Shown: positions 51,843-61,139, counted from the stretch's first letter. The stretch: 64,000 bases of DNA from JALHUB01 sp963719465 (GCA_963719465.1 OY970386.1:434001-498000); one strand, 5' to 3'. The notes: generated from the letters alone by a model not told the origin. Translations and numbers: made by a program.

Positions 51843-54836
51843 CTACCTCCGCTTCCGCCGCCCAACCTGGGCGCAGGTCGACAGCGCGAAGCCGGCAATG
51901 AGCGCAGTCAACCCGAATACCACCACGAACGTTAATGCTTCACCCAGTTCAGCCCCGCCACTCTGGCTTCCCATGCCAGTTCTCGGCATGTTGATAGTCG
52001 GCGCACTCGAGTTGTCCGGGCCTTGCACGCCTCCCTCAACTGCGCCTACCGGCCACCCGCACCAGAGACAATGACGAGGAGTGGCCGTCGGCGTTGGTGT
52101 GCGTGTTTTGCAAGGCGTCTTTGTCGGGTATCTAATCGGTGTCGGTGTCTTCGTCGCGCTTCGCGTTGGCGTAAACGTTGGCGTGGCCGTGATCGTTTTC
52201 GTCGGGGTGGGCGTCTTGCTCGGGCAAGGGGGCGTGGCCGTTGGCGTCGATGTTTTGGTCGACGTTGGCGTCTTGCTTGGGCAAGGCGGCGTGGCCGTTG
52301 GCGTCCGTGTCCTTGTCGACGTTGGCGTCTTGGTCGACGTTGGCGTGCCGGTCGGATGAGACGTCCCGGTCGATGTGGGCGTGGGTGTCTTGCATCCGCA
52401 CGGCGTCCTGGTCGAAGTCGGGGTGTTGGTCGGGGTGGGAGTTATCGTACCCCCGCCGATCGGAGTCCCAGTGTTTGTGGCCGTCGCCGTCGGCGTATCG
52501 GTTGGAGTGTCCGTCGGCGTCTCGGTCGGCGTATCTGTCGCCGTCGCCGTTGGCGTTGCCGTGTCTGTCGGCGTCTGGGTAGGCGTATCGGTCGGCGTGT
52601 TTGTCGGCGTATCTGTCGCCGTCGCCGTTGGCGTTGCCGTGTCCGTTGCCGTCGGGGTGGCCGTGTCTGTTGGCGTTTGAGTAGGCGTATCCGTCGGCGT
52701 CTGGGTAGGCGTATCAGTGGGCGTCTCGGTCGGCGTCTCTGTCGCCGTCGCCGTTGGCGTTGCCGTGTCCGTTGGCGTCTGAGTCGGCGTGTCTGTCGGC
52801 GTCTCCGTCGGAGTGTCGGTCGGCGTCTGGGTAGGCGTATCTGTCGGCGTATCTGTCGCCGTCGCCGTTGGCGTGGGCGTGTCCGTTGGCGTCTGGGTAG
52901 GCGTGTTTGTCGGCGTATCGGTCGGCGTATCGGTCGCCGTCGCCGTTGGCGTTGCCGTGTCCGTTGGCGTCTGGGTTGGCGTGTCTGTCGGCGTCTGAGT
53001 CGGCGTGTCCGTCGGCGTCTGGGTCGGCGTATCTGTCGGCGTATCTGTCGCCGTCGCCGTTGGCGTGGGCGTGTCCGTTGGCGTCTGGGTAGGCGTGTCC
53101 GTTGGCGTCTGGGTAGGCGTGTCTGTCGGCGTCTCGGTCGGCGTATCTGTCGGCGTATCTGTCGCCGTCGCCGTTGGCGTTGCCGTGTCCGTTGGCGTCT
53201 CGGTCGGCGTCTGGGTAGGCGTGTTTGTCGGCGTATCGGTCGGCGTATCTGTCGCCGTCGCCGTTGGCGTTGCCGTGTCTGTCGGCGTCTGGGTTGGCGT
53301 CTGAGTCGGCGTGTCCGTCGGCGTCTGGGTCGGCGTATCTGTCGGCGTATCTGTCGCCGTCGCCGTTGGCGTGTTCGTCGGCGTGTCCGTCGGCGTCTGA
53401 GTAGGCGTATCAGTCGGCGTCTCGGTCGGCGTATCTGTCGCCGTCGCCGTTGGCGTGGGCGTGTCCGTTGGCGTCTCGGTCGGCGTCTGGGTAGGCGTGT
53501 TCGTCGGCGTGTCCGTCGGCGTCTGAGTTGGCGTGTCCGTCGGCGTCTGAGTGGGCGTATTCGTCGGCGTCGGCGTGTACGTGTTGGTCGGCGTCGGCGT
53601 ATAGGTATTCGTCGGCGTCGGCGTGTAAGTGTTCGTAGGCGTCGGCGTGGGCGTCATGGTAGGCGGGTTGAAGTTGTAGAAATCAAAATTGCCCTGCGAG
53701 ACGTTGGGCTGCAGCGTCACGCTGTAGCAGCCGTCGCCGGCAGGATATGTCTCCATCCAACCGACGCCCGCTCCCGTCGTCAGGTCCTCGCACACTTCGT
53801 AGTCGCCAGGCACCAGTTGATAGAAACCGTACGACCCGTCATCCCCGGCAGTGGTCGTTCTATCTATCTCCGTGCCGCCTTGCTTCAAGACGATGTCCAC
53901 GCCCTCAAGCGGAATGTCGGCCCCGCCGGGCCCGTTGTCCTCCGTGTCGTTGTATTTGTGACCAGAGATGTCGGCGCATATGTTGATGTCGCCGAAGATG
54001 CTGAACAAGATGTTCGGCAGGTCCGATGCCTCTTCCACGTGTGTGTAGTCGCCCGGCGGGCCCTTGACAATAGCCTGAAGCAACTCCACGTCGAGGTCCG
54101 AATAGCCTGTCCCTTCCGTGCCAATACCGATGGTGTACACGGTGTCGGCAGCCGCCTGCAGCGCTGGTATGGCAGCGAACGAGTCCGCTCGCCGGACGTC
54201 GACTGGCGGTGACTCGCCATAGTTCGTCCAGTTCCGGCCGTCCGAAAGCAGGATAACTACTTTCTCAGCATCCGACCGCCCGTAAGCGGTCAACTGGTCG
54301 GTTGCTGCCTGGAGCGCCGGCGCAATATACGTCGAGCCGCCGGTATCGATAGAGTTGACCGCCGCATGCGCTGCGGAGGCGCTTGTGCCGGCGTTCAGCG
54401 CCAGGTTCACCGTCGCCGTGCTGTCGCCGGCAAACGAAATGATGGATATCTGGTTCAGACCGAGGCTGTCGCCCGAGGAAGTGAGAGAGTCGATGAAGTT
54501 GTTCGCGGCCAGCTTTGCCCAGTAGATTCGGTATTGCCCGCCGCTCAGTGGCGGCTTGCCCATGCTGCCTGAGCGGTCGATGACGAGCACAACATCCAGC
54601 GGGTGCGGAACCAAACACTCGGAACTGACATGCGTCCCTGTCGGTGTCGGCGTCACCGTCGGCAGCGGCGTCCGCGTGGGCGTCGGCGTGGATGTCGGCG
54701 CCGTCGGCAGCGGCGTCAACGTCGAGTCGCATTCCAGCTCGGTCCACGCAGCGCTGCCGCCAGGGGTTCTTAAGAACAGCACCGTCAGCAGAGCGACGAT
54801 TATCGCTCCCCCGACCAGGATCGAACGTTGTCTCAT
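51843..54836 (-). CDS. VWA/SdrD_B-like surface protein with long TPT linker and wall-anchor-like end
   Basis: 997 residues. Signal peptide RSILVGGAIIVALLTVLFLR, short Pro/Thr linker, and a VWA domain (about 80-290) with MIDAS DRSGSMG, the Thr in GGSTYIAP and the Asp in LLSDGRNW. Next is an SdrD_B/Cna-B-like module (ADISGHKYNDTEDNGPGGAD, GSYGFYQLVPGDYEVCEDL), and then over 500 residues of TDTPTQTPTDTP/TATATDTP linker. The C-terminus has MPRTGMG, a helix (FVVVFGLTALIAGFALS), and basic GRRKRR: the order of a sortase sorting signal with an atypical MPRTG motif. GGGAG lies seven bases before the ATG. It would present a metal-dependent binding head far from the cell surface. First gene of a run of exported genes here. 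Confidence 0.85.
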   Translation of the reverse strand: MRQRSILVGGAIIVALLTVLFLRTPGGSAAWTELECDSTLTPLPTAPTSTPTPTRTPLPTVTPTPTGTHVSSECLVPHPLDVVLVIDRSGSMGKPPLSGGQYRIYWAKLAANNFIDSLTSSGDSLGLNQISIISFAGDSTATVNLALNAGTSASAAHAAVNSIDTGGSTYIAPALQAATDQLTAYGRSDAEKVVILLSDGRNWTNYGESPPVDVRRADSFAAIPALQAAADTVYTIGIGTEGTGYSDLDVELLQAIVKGPPGDYTHVEEASDLPNILFSIFGDINICADISGHKYNDTEDNGPGGADIPLEGVDIVLKQGGTEIDRTTTAGDDGSYGFYQLVPGDYEVCEDLTTGAGVGWMETYPAGDGCYSVTLQPNVSQGNFDFYNFNPPTMTPTPTPTNTYTPTPTNTYTPTPTNTYTPTPTNTPTQTPTDTPTQTPTDTPTNTPTQTPTETPTDTPTPTATATDTPTETPTDTPTQTPTDTPTNTPTATATDTPTDTPTQTPTDTPTQTPTQTPTDTATPTATATDTPTDTPTNTPTQTPTETPTDTATPTATATDTPTDTPTETPTDTPTQTPTDTPTQTPTDTPTPTATATDTPTDTPTQTPTDTPTQTPTDTPTQTPTDTATPTATATDTPTDTPTNTPTQTPTDTPTPTATATDTPTDTPTQTPTDTPTETPTDTPTQTPTDTATPTATATETPTETPTDTPTQTPTDTPTQTPTDTATPTATDTATPTATATDTPTNTPTDTPTQTPTDTATPTATATDTPTETPTDTPTDTPTATATNTGTPIGGGTITPTPTNTPTSTRTPCGCKTPTPTSTGTSHPTGTPTSTKTPTSTRTRTPTATPPCPSKTPTSTKTSTPTATPPCPSKTPTPTKTITATPTFTPTRSATKTPTPIRYPTKTPCKTRTPTPTATPRHCLWCGWPVGAVEGGVQGPDNSSAPTINMPRTGMGSQSGGAELGEALTFVVVFGLTALIAGFALSTCAQVGRRKRR
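52440..53660. repeat. TDTP tandem-repeat region of the VWA protein
   Basis: About 1.2 kb of 12-18-bp units of the type GGCGTCTGGGTAGGCGTATC and GTCGCCGTCGCCGTTGGCGT, encoding the Thr/Pro/Asp linker on the minus strand. The reverse strand gives a long Arg-rich open frame that I reject. Confidence 0.85.
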
Positions 54837-54962
54837 GGCACTACTCCCTCACTGGACGAGGCGGGGGCCTTCCCTAGTTCGTAACCTTCTTTGTTCAAGC
54901 CGGGCCATCCGTTGTCATGCCCATCGCTTCTCTTCGCGGCATTCGACCGCTTTTCCCGCAGC

Positions 54963-55643
54963 TCATGACCCGGCCGAAGACTGCGCCGGGCCCTGATCGA
55001 TCACGTCCTTGACTTTGCTTTCCGCTTGCTGCGCGAGACTCATAACAAAGTCCGCAGATGAGCTCCCCTTTTGGTACAGCGCGGTGAGTCCCCCTTCCAC
55101 GTTCCCCTCAGCGAACGCCACCACATATCCCATCTGGGGCTTCGACGAGTCGGAGTTCTTGACAATGTAGCCCACCGCATCCGCTCCCAGGCTGCTCACG
55201 TCTAACGGCTCCACGACTACTCCATCCGCCTGATCCATTGGCTCTTTGACGAACTCAAGCGCCCCCTGCTCGTCCCTGAAGAGGTTCACCGACCAGGTGA
55301 TATTGTTGGGAGCGTCTTGCGGGGCTGTGCTCGACGGTTCGAAGAGGGCGTCAAAACCGATTACTCTGCCGATCTCGTCAAGGTGCGCCTTCTGCTGCTC
55401 CGGATCCGATGCCTGCTCGCTTGCCCCGGCGTTGTCGAGAAGCCTTGCGTCGTCGCGCACGAAGCCCTGCAAGTCGTTCGCGCCCGGAATCATCTGCTCC
55501 AGCATGTCCGTGCTGACCTTCTGCAATGCGGCCGTCGCTGCCGCGCCCGGCTCAGCGCCGCTGCTCTTGCCGCTGCCGCAGCCCACGACGAGCACCGCGC
55601 AAGCGATAATGAATAAGATTATTGCTGGCCCTCGCACTATCAT
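54963..55643 (-). CDS. Exported lipoprotein of unknown function
   Basis: 226 residues. Signal GPAIILFIIACAVLVVGCGS with lipobox VVGC (cysteine at 22), then a Gly/Ala linker. The mature part is helical at first (LQKVSTDMLEQMIPGANDLQ) and then beta (ITWSVNLFRDEQGALEFVKE, VVEPLDVSSLGADAVGYIVK, MGYVVAFAEGNVEGGLTALY), a layout seen in small bacterial lipoproteins that sense or scavenge something; no named family. It overlaps by four bases with the end of the gene upstream (55640-56908), so they are co-translated. Confidence 0.65.
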   Translation of the reverse strand: MIVRGPAIILFIIACAVLVVGCGSGKSSGAEPGAAATAALQKVSTDMLEQMIPGANDLQGFVRDDARLLDNAGASEQASDPEQQKAHLDEIGRVIGFDALFEPSSTAPQDAPNNITWSVNLFRDEQGALEFVKEPMDQADGVVVEPLDVSSLGADAVGYIVKNSDSSKPQMGYVVAFAEGNVEGGLTALYQKGSSSADFVMSLAQQAESKVKDVIDQGPAQSSAGS

Positions 55644-56908
55644 GCGCCCCTCAATCCCACGCTACGCGGCGACGGGGAACGCCGCCGCAGGCGCCATGCC
55701 GCGAACCCTGCCCCGGCCACGCCCACAATTGCTACCCCTCCCACAGCCAGCGGCAAGACCGGCAGGCCACCGCCATCACCAACGCTGAAGTCTATCTCTT
55801 TCGTATCCGTTTCCTTGCCGCTGTAGGTCACCTTGCCGCGGATCATGTACTTGCCGTTGTCCGGCACATTCAGCGACGCCTTGACGGTTATGGTCTGCCC
55901 CGCTGGCACGGGCTGCGGATCGGTCGTCTGCGCATCCAGCAGTTTCCCATCACGATAGATGTTCGCGACGAACGACGCGGTCATATCCTGGTGGGTCTTG
56001 TTCTGGAAGTCGGCAGTCAGGTCAGCGCTTCCGCCCGCCTGCGGTGAGTTCTCCAGAGAGAGCTTCTGGAGCACTCCCTGCTTGAGCGCGCCCACCGGAA
56101 CGACGTTGAAGCTGACATCCTGACTGAATATCTGATTGCCGTCCAGGTTTACCGTCACCGTCGCAACGTACGCGCCGGTGCTGGCTTTCCCGGTATCCCA
56201 GTTTGAACCGATGGTCATCGTTTGCCCGGGGTCAACACTCGAGTCCAGCGGGCTGGCCTCGCCCACGCTGTTGCCGGAATCGTCCCTTATCGCCGCCTTG
56301 ATGTCCGGCTGCGCCAAGACGTTCCCCGTATTGTTGAAGGTCGTCTCGATCACAGCCGGGCTCCCGACTTCAACGTCGTCCGCGTACGCGTCCAGCACGC
56401 TTCCGCTTAGCGTTTGCGTGCCGCCGACGGTGACGCTCAGGCTCACGCCCACTCCCGCCGAAACGTTGGCCCTGCCCTGGCCCTGGGCGCTCTGACTATC
56501 GCTCACCGTGGATTGAAAACTGATCGTTCCCGTTGCTACGCCATCCGCGGCATCGCTCGGAACAGCGATTTCAAGAAGAAACTGCGTCCGGCCCGACGCC
56601 GCGACGTCGATCTTGTCCGCAGTTGTCTTTGGATCGCTGGCGGGATGCAGCGTCGCCCAGTTCGCCGCGTCCCCATCCCTCACGATGTTGAAAGTCAGTT
56701 CCGAATCGCCGTCGTTGAAGAAGGTGATAAGCCGCGAATACTGAGTCCCTCGGACCGCGTTGCCAATGGTTACGCTGCCCGGCGCTACGCCGATCGACGC
56801 CTGAGCTTCCGCCCCGCCGAACACAAAGAGAGGCCACAGGCAAACCGCCGTGACGATGATGAGCGCCTTGAGCGCACGGCTAATCTTGTTGCTGCTACTC
56901 TTCGACAT
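55640..56908 (-). CDS. Exported Ig-like-domain membrane protein
   Basis: 422 residues. Signal peptide ALKALIIVTAVCLWPLFVFG...AQA. The mature part is two to three Ig-like beta domains: VTIGNAVRGTQYSRLITFFN and LEIAVPSDAADGVATGTISF, then FNNTGNVLAQPDIKAAIRDD and NWDTGKASTGAYVATVTVNL, and SLNVPDNGKYMIRGKVTYSG. This is the pattern of COG1470-type proteins with NEW3-like domains. The C-terminus has LPLAVGGVAIVGVAGAGFAAWRLRRR, a membrane anchor with basic tail. GGAGAGG precedes the ATG. Faces outward; probably a structural or adhesion part of the envelope. Its four-base overlap with the lipoprotein gene suggests a functional pair. Confidence 0.75.
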   Translation of the reverse strand: MSKSSSNKISRALKALIIVTAVCLWPLFVFGGAEAQASIGVAPGSVTIGNAVRGTQYSRLITFFNDGDSELTFNIVRDGDAANWATLHPASDPKTTADKIDVAASGRTQFLLEIAVPSDAADGVATGTISFQSTVSDSQSAQGQGRANVSAGVGVSLSVTVGGTQTLSGSVLDAYADDVEVGSPAVIETTFNNTGNVLAQPDIKAAIRDDSGNSVGEASPLDSSVDPGQTMTIGSNWDTGKASTGAYVATVTVNLDGNQIFSQDVSFNVVPVGALKQGVLQKLSLENSPQAGGSADLTADFQNKTHQDMTASFVANIYRDGKLLDAQTTDPQPVPAGQTITVKASLNVPDNGKYMIRGKVTYSGKETDTKEIDFSVGDGGGLPVLPLAVGGVAIVGVAGAGFAAWRLRRRSPSPRSVGLRGA

Positions 56909-56933
56909 GCCTGGACCACCTCTCCAAGTCTGA

Positions 56934-56965
56934 GGGACGCCCCGCCCCTTGAGACGGGGCGTCCC
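56934..56965. terminator. Strong hairpin between the two exported gene groups
   Basis: An 11-bp perfect GC-rich stem GGGACGCCCCG / CGGGGCGTCCC with a 10-base loop (56945-56954), followed by TTTT on the plus strand. The neighbouring genes are on the minus strand, where no T run follows, so it would work as an imperfect terminator for the 57028-58239 transcript or as a transcript-protecting stem before the 56908 gene. Confidence 0.55.
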
Positions 56966-57027
56966 TTTTCATCCGTATGCGCCTCTGTCGGTAGCCTCGC
57001 GGCTTCAGACAGCGCTTCAGTTTTGGT

Positions 57028-58239
57028 CTACTCGTTACACACTGTCGATAGGATCTGCAACGTTCCTGCGTAAGTGCCTGCCGGCAGCAGGGACGGCGGG
57101 TGAATCGACAGGTCTAGCTCCTTCGGGTGGCAGGGAATCAGACAGTTGCCGAACCACACGGGCGTGCCCGCAGTGATCGGATCAATCGTCTGGCCCAGCA
57201 AGTAAGCGTCGAACGAGGTGATCGACTTCGGTCCGGATACGCCCTGCTGAAGCATCGGCGAGAAGTTCAGGCCGATGGCCATGTCGATGTTGCCGCAGTC
57301 CTTCAGCGTCGGCTTTGCAAACGTCGTCAGGTCCTCGTCTCCCGATACCCAGTTGACGATGTTCGCCTTGATCGTGCCCCAGTCAACGGTCGAGAAGTCG
57401 ATCTTGAGACCGACGATCGGCAGGACCGTGAAGTTGGTGTTCAGGTCGCCCTGGCCGTTTGCGTCCAGGACAGTCGTGTCAACCAGGTAGATGCCCGCCG
57501 GCTCGTGCTGAGAGAGGGTCGCCTCTCCCATCGCTACGACGGCCTCGTTCTTCACGCACTCGATAACCAGCTGCTGCGCGTTCGCCAGGGTGATCTGGCC
57601 GGTGTCAACCGCCGCCTGCAACGGGGCTGCAAGCGTGAGGACGTCGGGGACCACCGAGTCGTCGAAGGTGCCGATAGCGCTGCACGGCAGCAACTGCGCG
57701 TGCGTGGTCGCCTCGTCAACCTGGTACTTGAAGCAGTAGCCTCTCGCATCCGGAGCGCTGCCGTCCGGGCAGGTCGTGGCGCCCGCGTCCAGCCCAGGCT
57801 GGTAGACCTTCGCATAGATGGCGTTGATCGCCGCTATGCCCGTCGGGTCGGTCGCCATCGCCCAATACGCGATATTGCGCTCTCCCGGCGAGTCGCAAAG
57901 CCACGGGTACATCTGCATGCCGGCGGTCAACGGGTCGTCGTCCCCGTCGCAGATCTGGTTGTTGTTCAGGTCGGTGGACGGGTTGGCGCAGTACTGGACG
58001 CTGTCGCCCGGCTGCATGTCGGGAAGCGCCCAGGCTGCCAGGACCGACGGGTTGGTGGCGCCGCTGGCTCCGGACACAACGGCGTTGGTCGTCACGGTTT
58101 GGCTCATTGGCGTTGGCGTGCAGCTAGGAGTGCCTGCCTGGGCCGCGCCGCTACTGAATGAAAGCGTCGCCATGACCGCGAACAGCGTGACCGCCGCCGC
58201 GCCGATGACAGCGCCTATCTTGAGTAGTCTACCGGTCAT
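57028..58239 (-). CDS. Exported Ca-loop protein (paralogue 2 of 3)
   Basis: 403 residues. Signal peptide GRLLKIGAVIGAAAVTLFAV...AQA. The body has the family motifs: WALPDMQPGDSVQYC, the acidic loop DLNNNQICDGDDDPLTAGMQ, YPWLCD, LPCSAIGTFDDSV, IECVKNEAVVAMG, ATLSQHEPAGIYLVDTTVLD, LKIDFSTVDWGTI, TLKDCGNIDMAIGL, and ends LDLSIHPPSLLPAGTYAGTL. The loop has D-N-N-D-D spacing like an EF-hand or dockerin calcium site, and the last segment looks like the final strand of an Ig-like fold. Eight or more conserved cysteines point to disulfides outside the cell. It begins 10 bases after the stop of its neighbour, to which it is nearly identical over long stretches, so it arose by tandem duplication. Function unknown. 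Confidence 0.8.
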   Translation of the reverse strand: MTGRLLKIGAVIGAAAVTLFAVMATLSFSSGAAQAGTPSCTPTPMSQTVTTNAVVSGASGATNPSVLAAWALPDMQPGDSVQYCANPSTDLNNNQICDGDDDPLTAGMQMYPWLCDSPGERNIAYWAMATDPTGIAAINAIYAKVYQPGLDAGATTCPDGSAPDARGYCFKYQVDEATTHAQLLPCSAIGTFDDSVVPDVLTLAAPLQAAVDTGQITLANAQQLVIECVKNEAVVAMGEATLSQHEPAGIYLVDTTVLDANGQGDLNTNFTVLPIVGLKIDFSTVDWGTIKANIVNWVSGDEDLTTFAKPTLKDCGNIDMAIGLNFSPMLQQGVSGPKSITSFDAYLLGQTIDPITAGTPVWFGNCLIPCHPKELDLSIHPPSLLPAGTYAGTLQILSTVCNE

Positions 58240-58249
58240 TTAACCCTCC

Positions 58250-58867
58250 CTACGGGGTGCACACTGTCGATAGAATCTGCAACGTTCCTGCGTAAGTGCC
58301 TGCCGGCAACAGGGACGGCGGCTCGATCGACAGGTCTAGCTCCTTCGGGTGGCAGGGAATTATGCACTTGTTGAACCACACGGGCGTGCCCGCAGTGATC
58401 GGATCAATCGTCTGGCCCAACAGGTAAGCGTCGAACGAGGTAATCGACTTCGGTCCGGATACGCCCTGCTGAAGCATCGCCGAGAAGTTCAGGCCGATGG
58501 CCATGTTGATGTTGCCACAGTCCTTCAGCGTCGGCTTTGCAAACGTCGTCAGGTCCTCGTCTCCCGATACCCAGTTGACGACGTTCGCCTTGATCGTGCC
58601 CCAGTCAACGGTCGAGAAGTCGATCTTGAGACCGATGATCGGGTAGACCGTGAAGTTGGTGTTCAGGTCGCCCTGGCCGTTGGGGTCCAGGACGGTCGTG
58701 TCAACCAGGTAGATGCCCGCCGGCTCGTGCTGAGCGATGGTGTTCGCCCCCATTGCCACGACGGCCTCGTTCTTCACGCACTCGATAACCAACTGCTGCG
58801 CGTTCGCCAGGGTGATCTGGCCGGTGTCAACCGCGGCCTGCAGCGGCGGTGCAAGCGTGAGGACGTT
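58250..58867 (-). pseudogene. Exported Ca-loop protein (paralogue 3 of 3), C-terminal part
   Basis: Nearly identical to the C-terminal half of the 57028-58239 protein, from LTLAPPLQAAVDTG through IECVKNEAVVAMG, LKIDFSTVDWGTI, TLKDCGNINMAIGL to LDLSIEPPSLLPAGTYAGTL. The open frame has no start: it joins the 58827-59456 frame once an extra A (CCTGAACG, at about 58868; the sister gene has no such base) is removed. The gene is therefore broken by one insertion, natural or from assembly. Confidence 0.65.
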
Positions 58868-59456
58868 CAGGGGTCACTGAGTCGTCGAAGGTGCCGATAG
58901 CGCTGCACGGCATCAAGTCCGCGTGACAGGTCGCTTCGTCAACCTGGTACTTGAAGCAGTAGCCGCCCGACGGCGCGCTGCCGTCCGGACAGGTCGTGGC
59001 GCCCGCGTCCAGGCCCGGCTGGTAGACCTTCGCATAGATAGCGGTTATCGCCGCGATGCCGGTCGGGTCAGTCGCAACCGTCCAGTACTGGATCGCTCGC
59101 GGCGCCGGCGAGTCGCAAAGCCACGGGTACATCTGCATGCCGGCGGTCAACGGGTCGTCGTCGCCGTCGCATATCTGGTTGTTGTTCAGGTCGGTGGACG
59201 GGTTGGCACAGTAATCCATGCCGTCGCCCGGCTGCATGTCGGGAAGCGCCCAGGCCGCCAAAACTGACGGGTTCGTGGCGCCGGCAGCTCCGGACACAAC
59301 TGCGTTTGTGTTCACCGTGATACTCATCGGCGTCGGCGTCGGAGCCGCCGCCTGCGTCGTCGTGCTCCCGCTGAATGAAAGCGTCGCCATCACTGCGAAC
59401 AGCGTAACCGCCGCCGCGCCGACGACAGCGCCTATCTTGAGCAATCGCTCGGTCAT
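58827..59456 (-). pseudogene. Exported Ca-loop protein (paralogue 3 of 3), N-terminal part
   Basis: Starts at ATG 59456 behind GGGGGAGG. Signal peptide ERLLKIGAVVGAAAVTLFAV, then WALPDMQPGDGMDYC, DLNNNQICDGDDDPLTAGMQ, MYPWLCDSPAP, and LMPCSAIGTFDDSVTPE, where an extra A shifts the frame to RPHACTAAAGRG. The sequence up to that point is about 85-90% the same as the sister at 57028-58239 by eye. The pair lies in one transcription unit in the order 59456-58250-58239-57028. Confidence 0.65.
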
Positions 59457-60473
59457 CTTATCCTCCCCCTTCGAAGGGAATCCCTTCATCTCTGATGAAA
59501 GAGACTATCTCTGCCTGAGCAGAGCTTCGTGCCGAACCACTTTTCCTGGGCATCACCACCTTCCGACAACGGGTTTCTTCGTTCGCGGAAGGTGCCCAGG
59601 CTGGTCGCTGGTCAGGGCCTAGCACCATGCTCGCACGCCCCAGGCTGCGCACATCTTTCACCATCGGGGGATCTCACGATTGCTATGCGAGAATCCGCAG
59701 TGCTAAAATATGCGCGCAGTGGGTGCCTCGCGCTCCCGTTGCCACGGCGCCGCTAGTGTATGGCTATGCGGCGCCACTATTCAGTTTGCTACAGACAACT
59801 CCCCGAGCTAGTGCGGCGGGGAAATACGACCAGACCGACCGCAAAGCGGTCAGTCCTATGACTAAGGACTAGATTCCCCTATCAAACGAGCCAGTTGCAC
59901 CCGTCCTCCAAACAGCTAGGGCGATAATGAATCGCCAGCCAATGCAAGAGCTGAGGACTTCCGTGCCAGAGGAGGAGGCTGTTCCTTGCCTCCGCGCTAT
60001 TTGCCACCAAGGAAGCGGGGACGCTGATCGCCACCCAGCCACGATCTCAAGAAATATAACCGGCCATTATCGTTTTGTCAAGTCCCTGTCCCGCGTTCAA
60101 GCGTTCATCGCCTAAGTGGCAGGCCCCACTGTTAGCCACCAAAACTTCAGTCTCTTCCCATCAGAGTTCCTTGTCGCCGTCACGTCTTCTGAACGGCACT
60201 CCTTCCTATCCGATGCTTATTCGTCGATTATTTTGGATCCTGTCGCCCTTCGCTGGGAAATTCTTCGCGCTGACCGATTCTATCGCCCAGTCGCATTCGA
60301 TGGACTCGACGAAACCCTTCATGACCAACCGAAGAATACCGACTTGCAGTTCTCATGTCTCGGCGTGGCTTTCTTGGGCTTATCGCTCCATCTCGCCCTG
60401 TCCCAAGCAGCATCAATCGTCGAGCGACTACAAGCAGCCTGGGGAGCAGCAGGCTTGCCGGAGCGCTTCCCGA
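59457..60473. other. Gene-poor stretch before the phosphate operon end
   Basis: About 1 kb with no well-supported gene. A plus-strand frame from GTG 60116 to 60493 (125 residues, SEFLVAVTSSERHSF..., SCLGVAFLGLSLHLALSQAA) is somewhat protein-like but has no ribosome site and runs into the phoU gene, so I leave it as unproven. The minus-strand phoU transcript ends into this stretch; a short hairpin (GACCGCAAAGCGGTC) is visible at about 59836-59850. Confidence 0.35.
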
Positions 60474-61139
60474 TCAGTACTTGGAGACGTTGAGCTCCTC
60501 CATCTTCCCGGTCACCAGGTATGAGACCCGTTCACAGACGTTCGTTACGCGGTCCGCAATGCGCTCCAGGTTGTGCGCGACCCATAGCAGCCACGTCGCC
60601 CGCTCGATGGTTCGCGGGTCGTTCAACATGTAGGTCAGGAGCTCACGATAGACCTGGTCGTAGAGAGCATCGACTTCGTCGTCGCGGTTCATCGCCGAGC
60701 GCGCAAGGTCGGCATCGCGACGTTTGAATGCCTCGATGGCGTCGCGCAGCATGTCGGATGCGATATCCGCCATTCGCGGCAGGTCGACATACGGCTTCAG
60801 CGGCGCCTCATCCGCCAGCATCAACACGATCTTCGCGATGCCCTCCGCGTGGTCGCCCATGCGCTCCAGGTCAACGATCATGTGCAGCACGGCAACGATC
60901 GTTCGCAGGTCGCCGGCGAGCGGCTGCTGCGTCGCGATGAGCTCCAGGCAGCGCTCCTCCGTGTCGTAACGCTTGCGATTGATCTTCGCGTCGTCGGCGA
61001 TAACCCGTCTGGCGAGATCGAGGTCGCGATTCCGCAGCGCCGCGATGGAGCGCCGGATAGCGCCGTCCACCATGTCCGCCATCACCAGCATCTCTTCCTG
61101 GACGCCTGAAAGATTCTGCTCCAGAAGCGTTCGCGCCAT
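60474..61139 (-). CDS. phoU: Phosphate-transport regulator PhoU
   Basis: 221 residues from ATG 61139, which overlaps the stop of the gene before it (TAATG). Two three-helix PhoU repeats with the metal-binding motifs are seen: VLHMIVDLERMGDHAEGIAK in the first repeat and LLWVAHNLERIADRVTNVCE in the second (the E/D-R-x-x-D-x-x pattern). PhoU links the Pst transporter to the PhoR sensor kinase and restrains phosphate uptake; it acts at the inner face of the membrane. Longer frames reported upstream run into the neighbour and are not used. Last gene of the pst run. Confidence 0.93.
   Translation of the reverse strand: MARTLLEQNLSGVQEEMLVMADMVDGAIRRSIAALRNRDLDLARRVIADDAKINRKRYDTEERCLELIATQQPLAGDLRTIVAVLHMIVDLERMGDHAEGIAKIVLMLADEAPLKPYVDLPRMADIASDMLRDAIEAFKRRDADLARSAMNRDDEVDALYDQVYRELLTYMLNDPRTIERATWLLWVAHNLERIADRVTNVCERVSYLVTGKMEELNVSKY

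Noticed and set aside
52023..54212. 729-residue Arg-rich open frame on the plus strand
   Set aside because: It is the reverse strand of the TDTP repeat of the VWA protein. The composition is almost only Arg, Gly and Val from the repeat, with no domain and no ribosome site.
60116..60493. 125-residue plus-strand frame from GTG
   Set aside because: No ribosome site, no family, and it overlaps the end of phoU; kept only as a note in the stretch entry.
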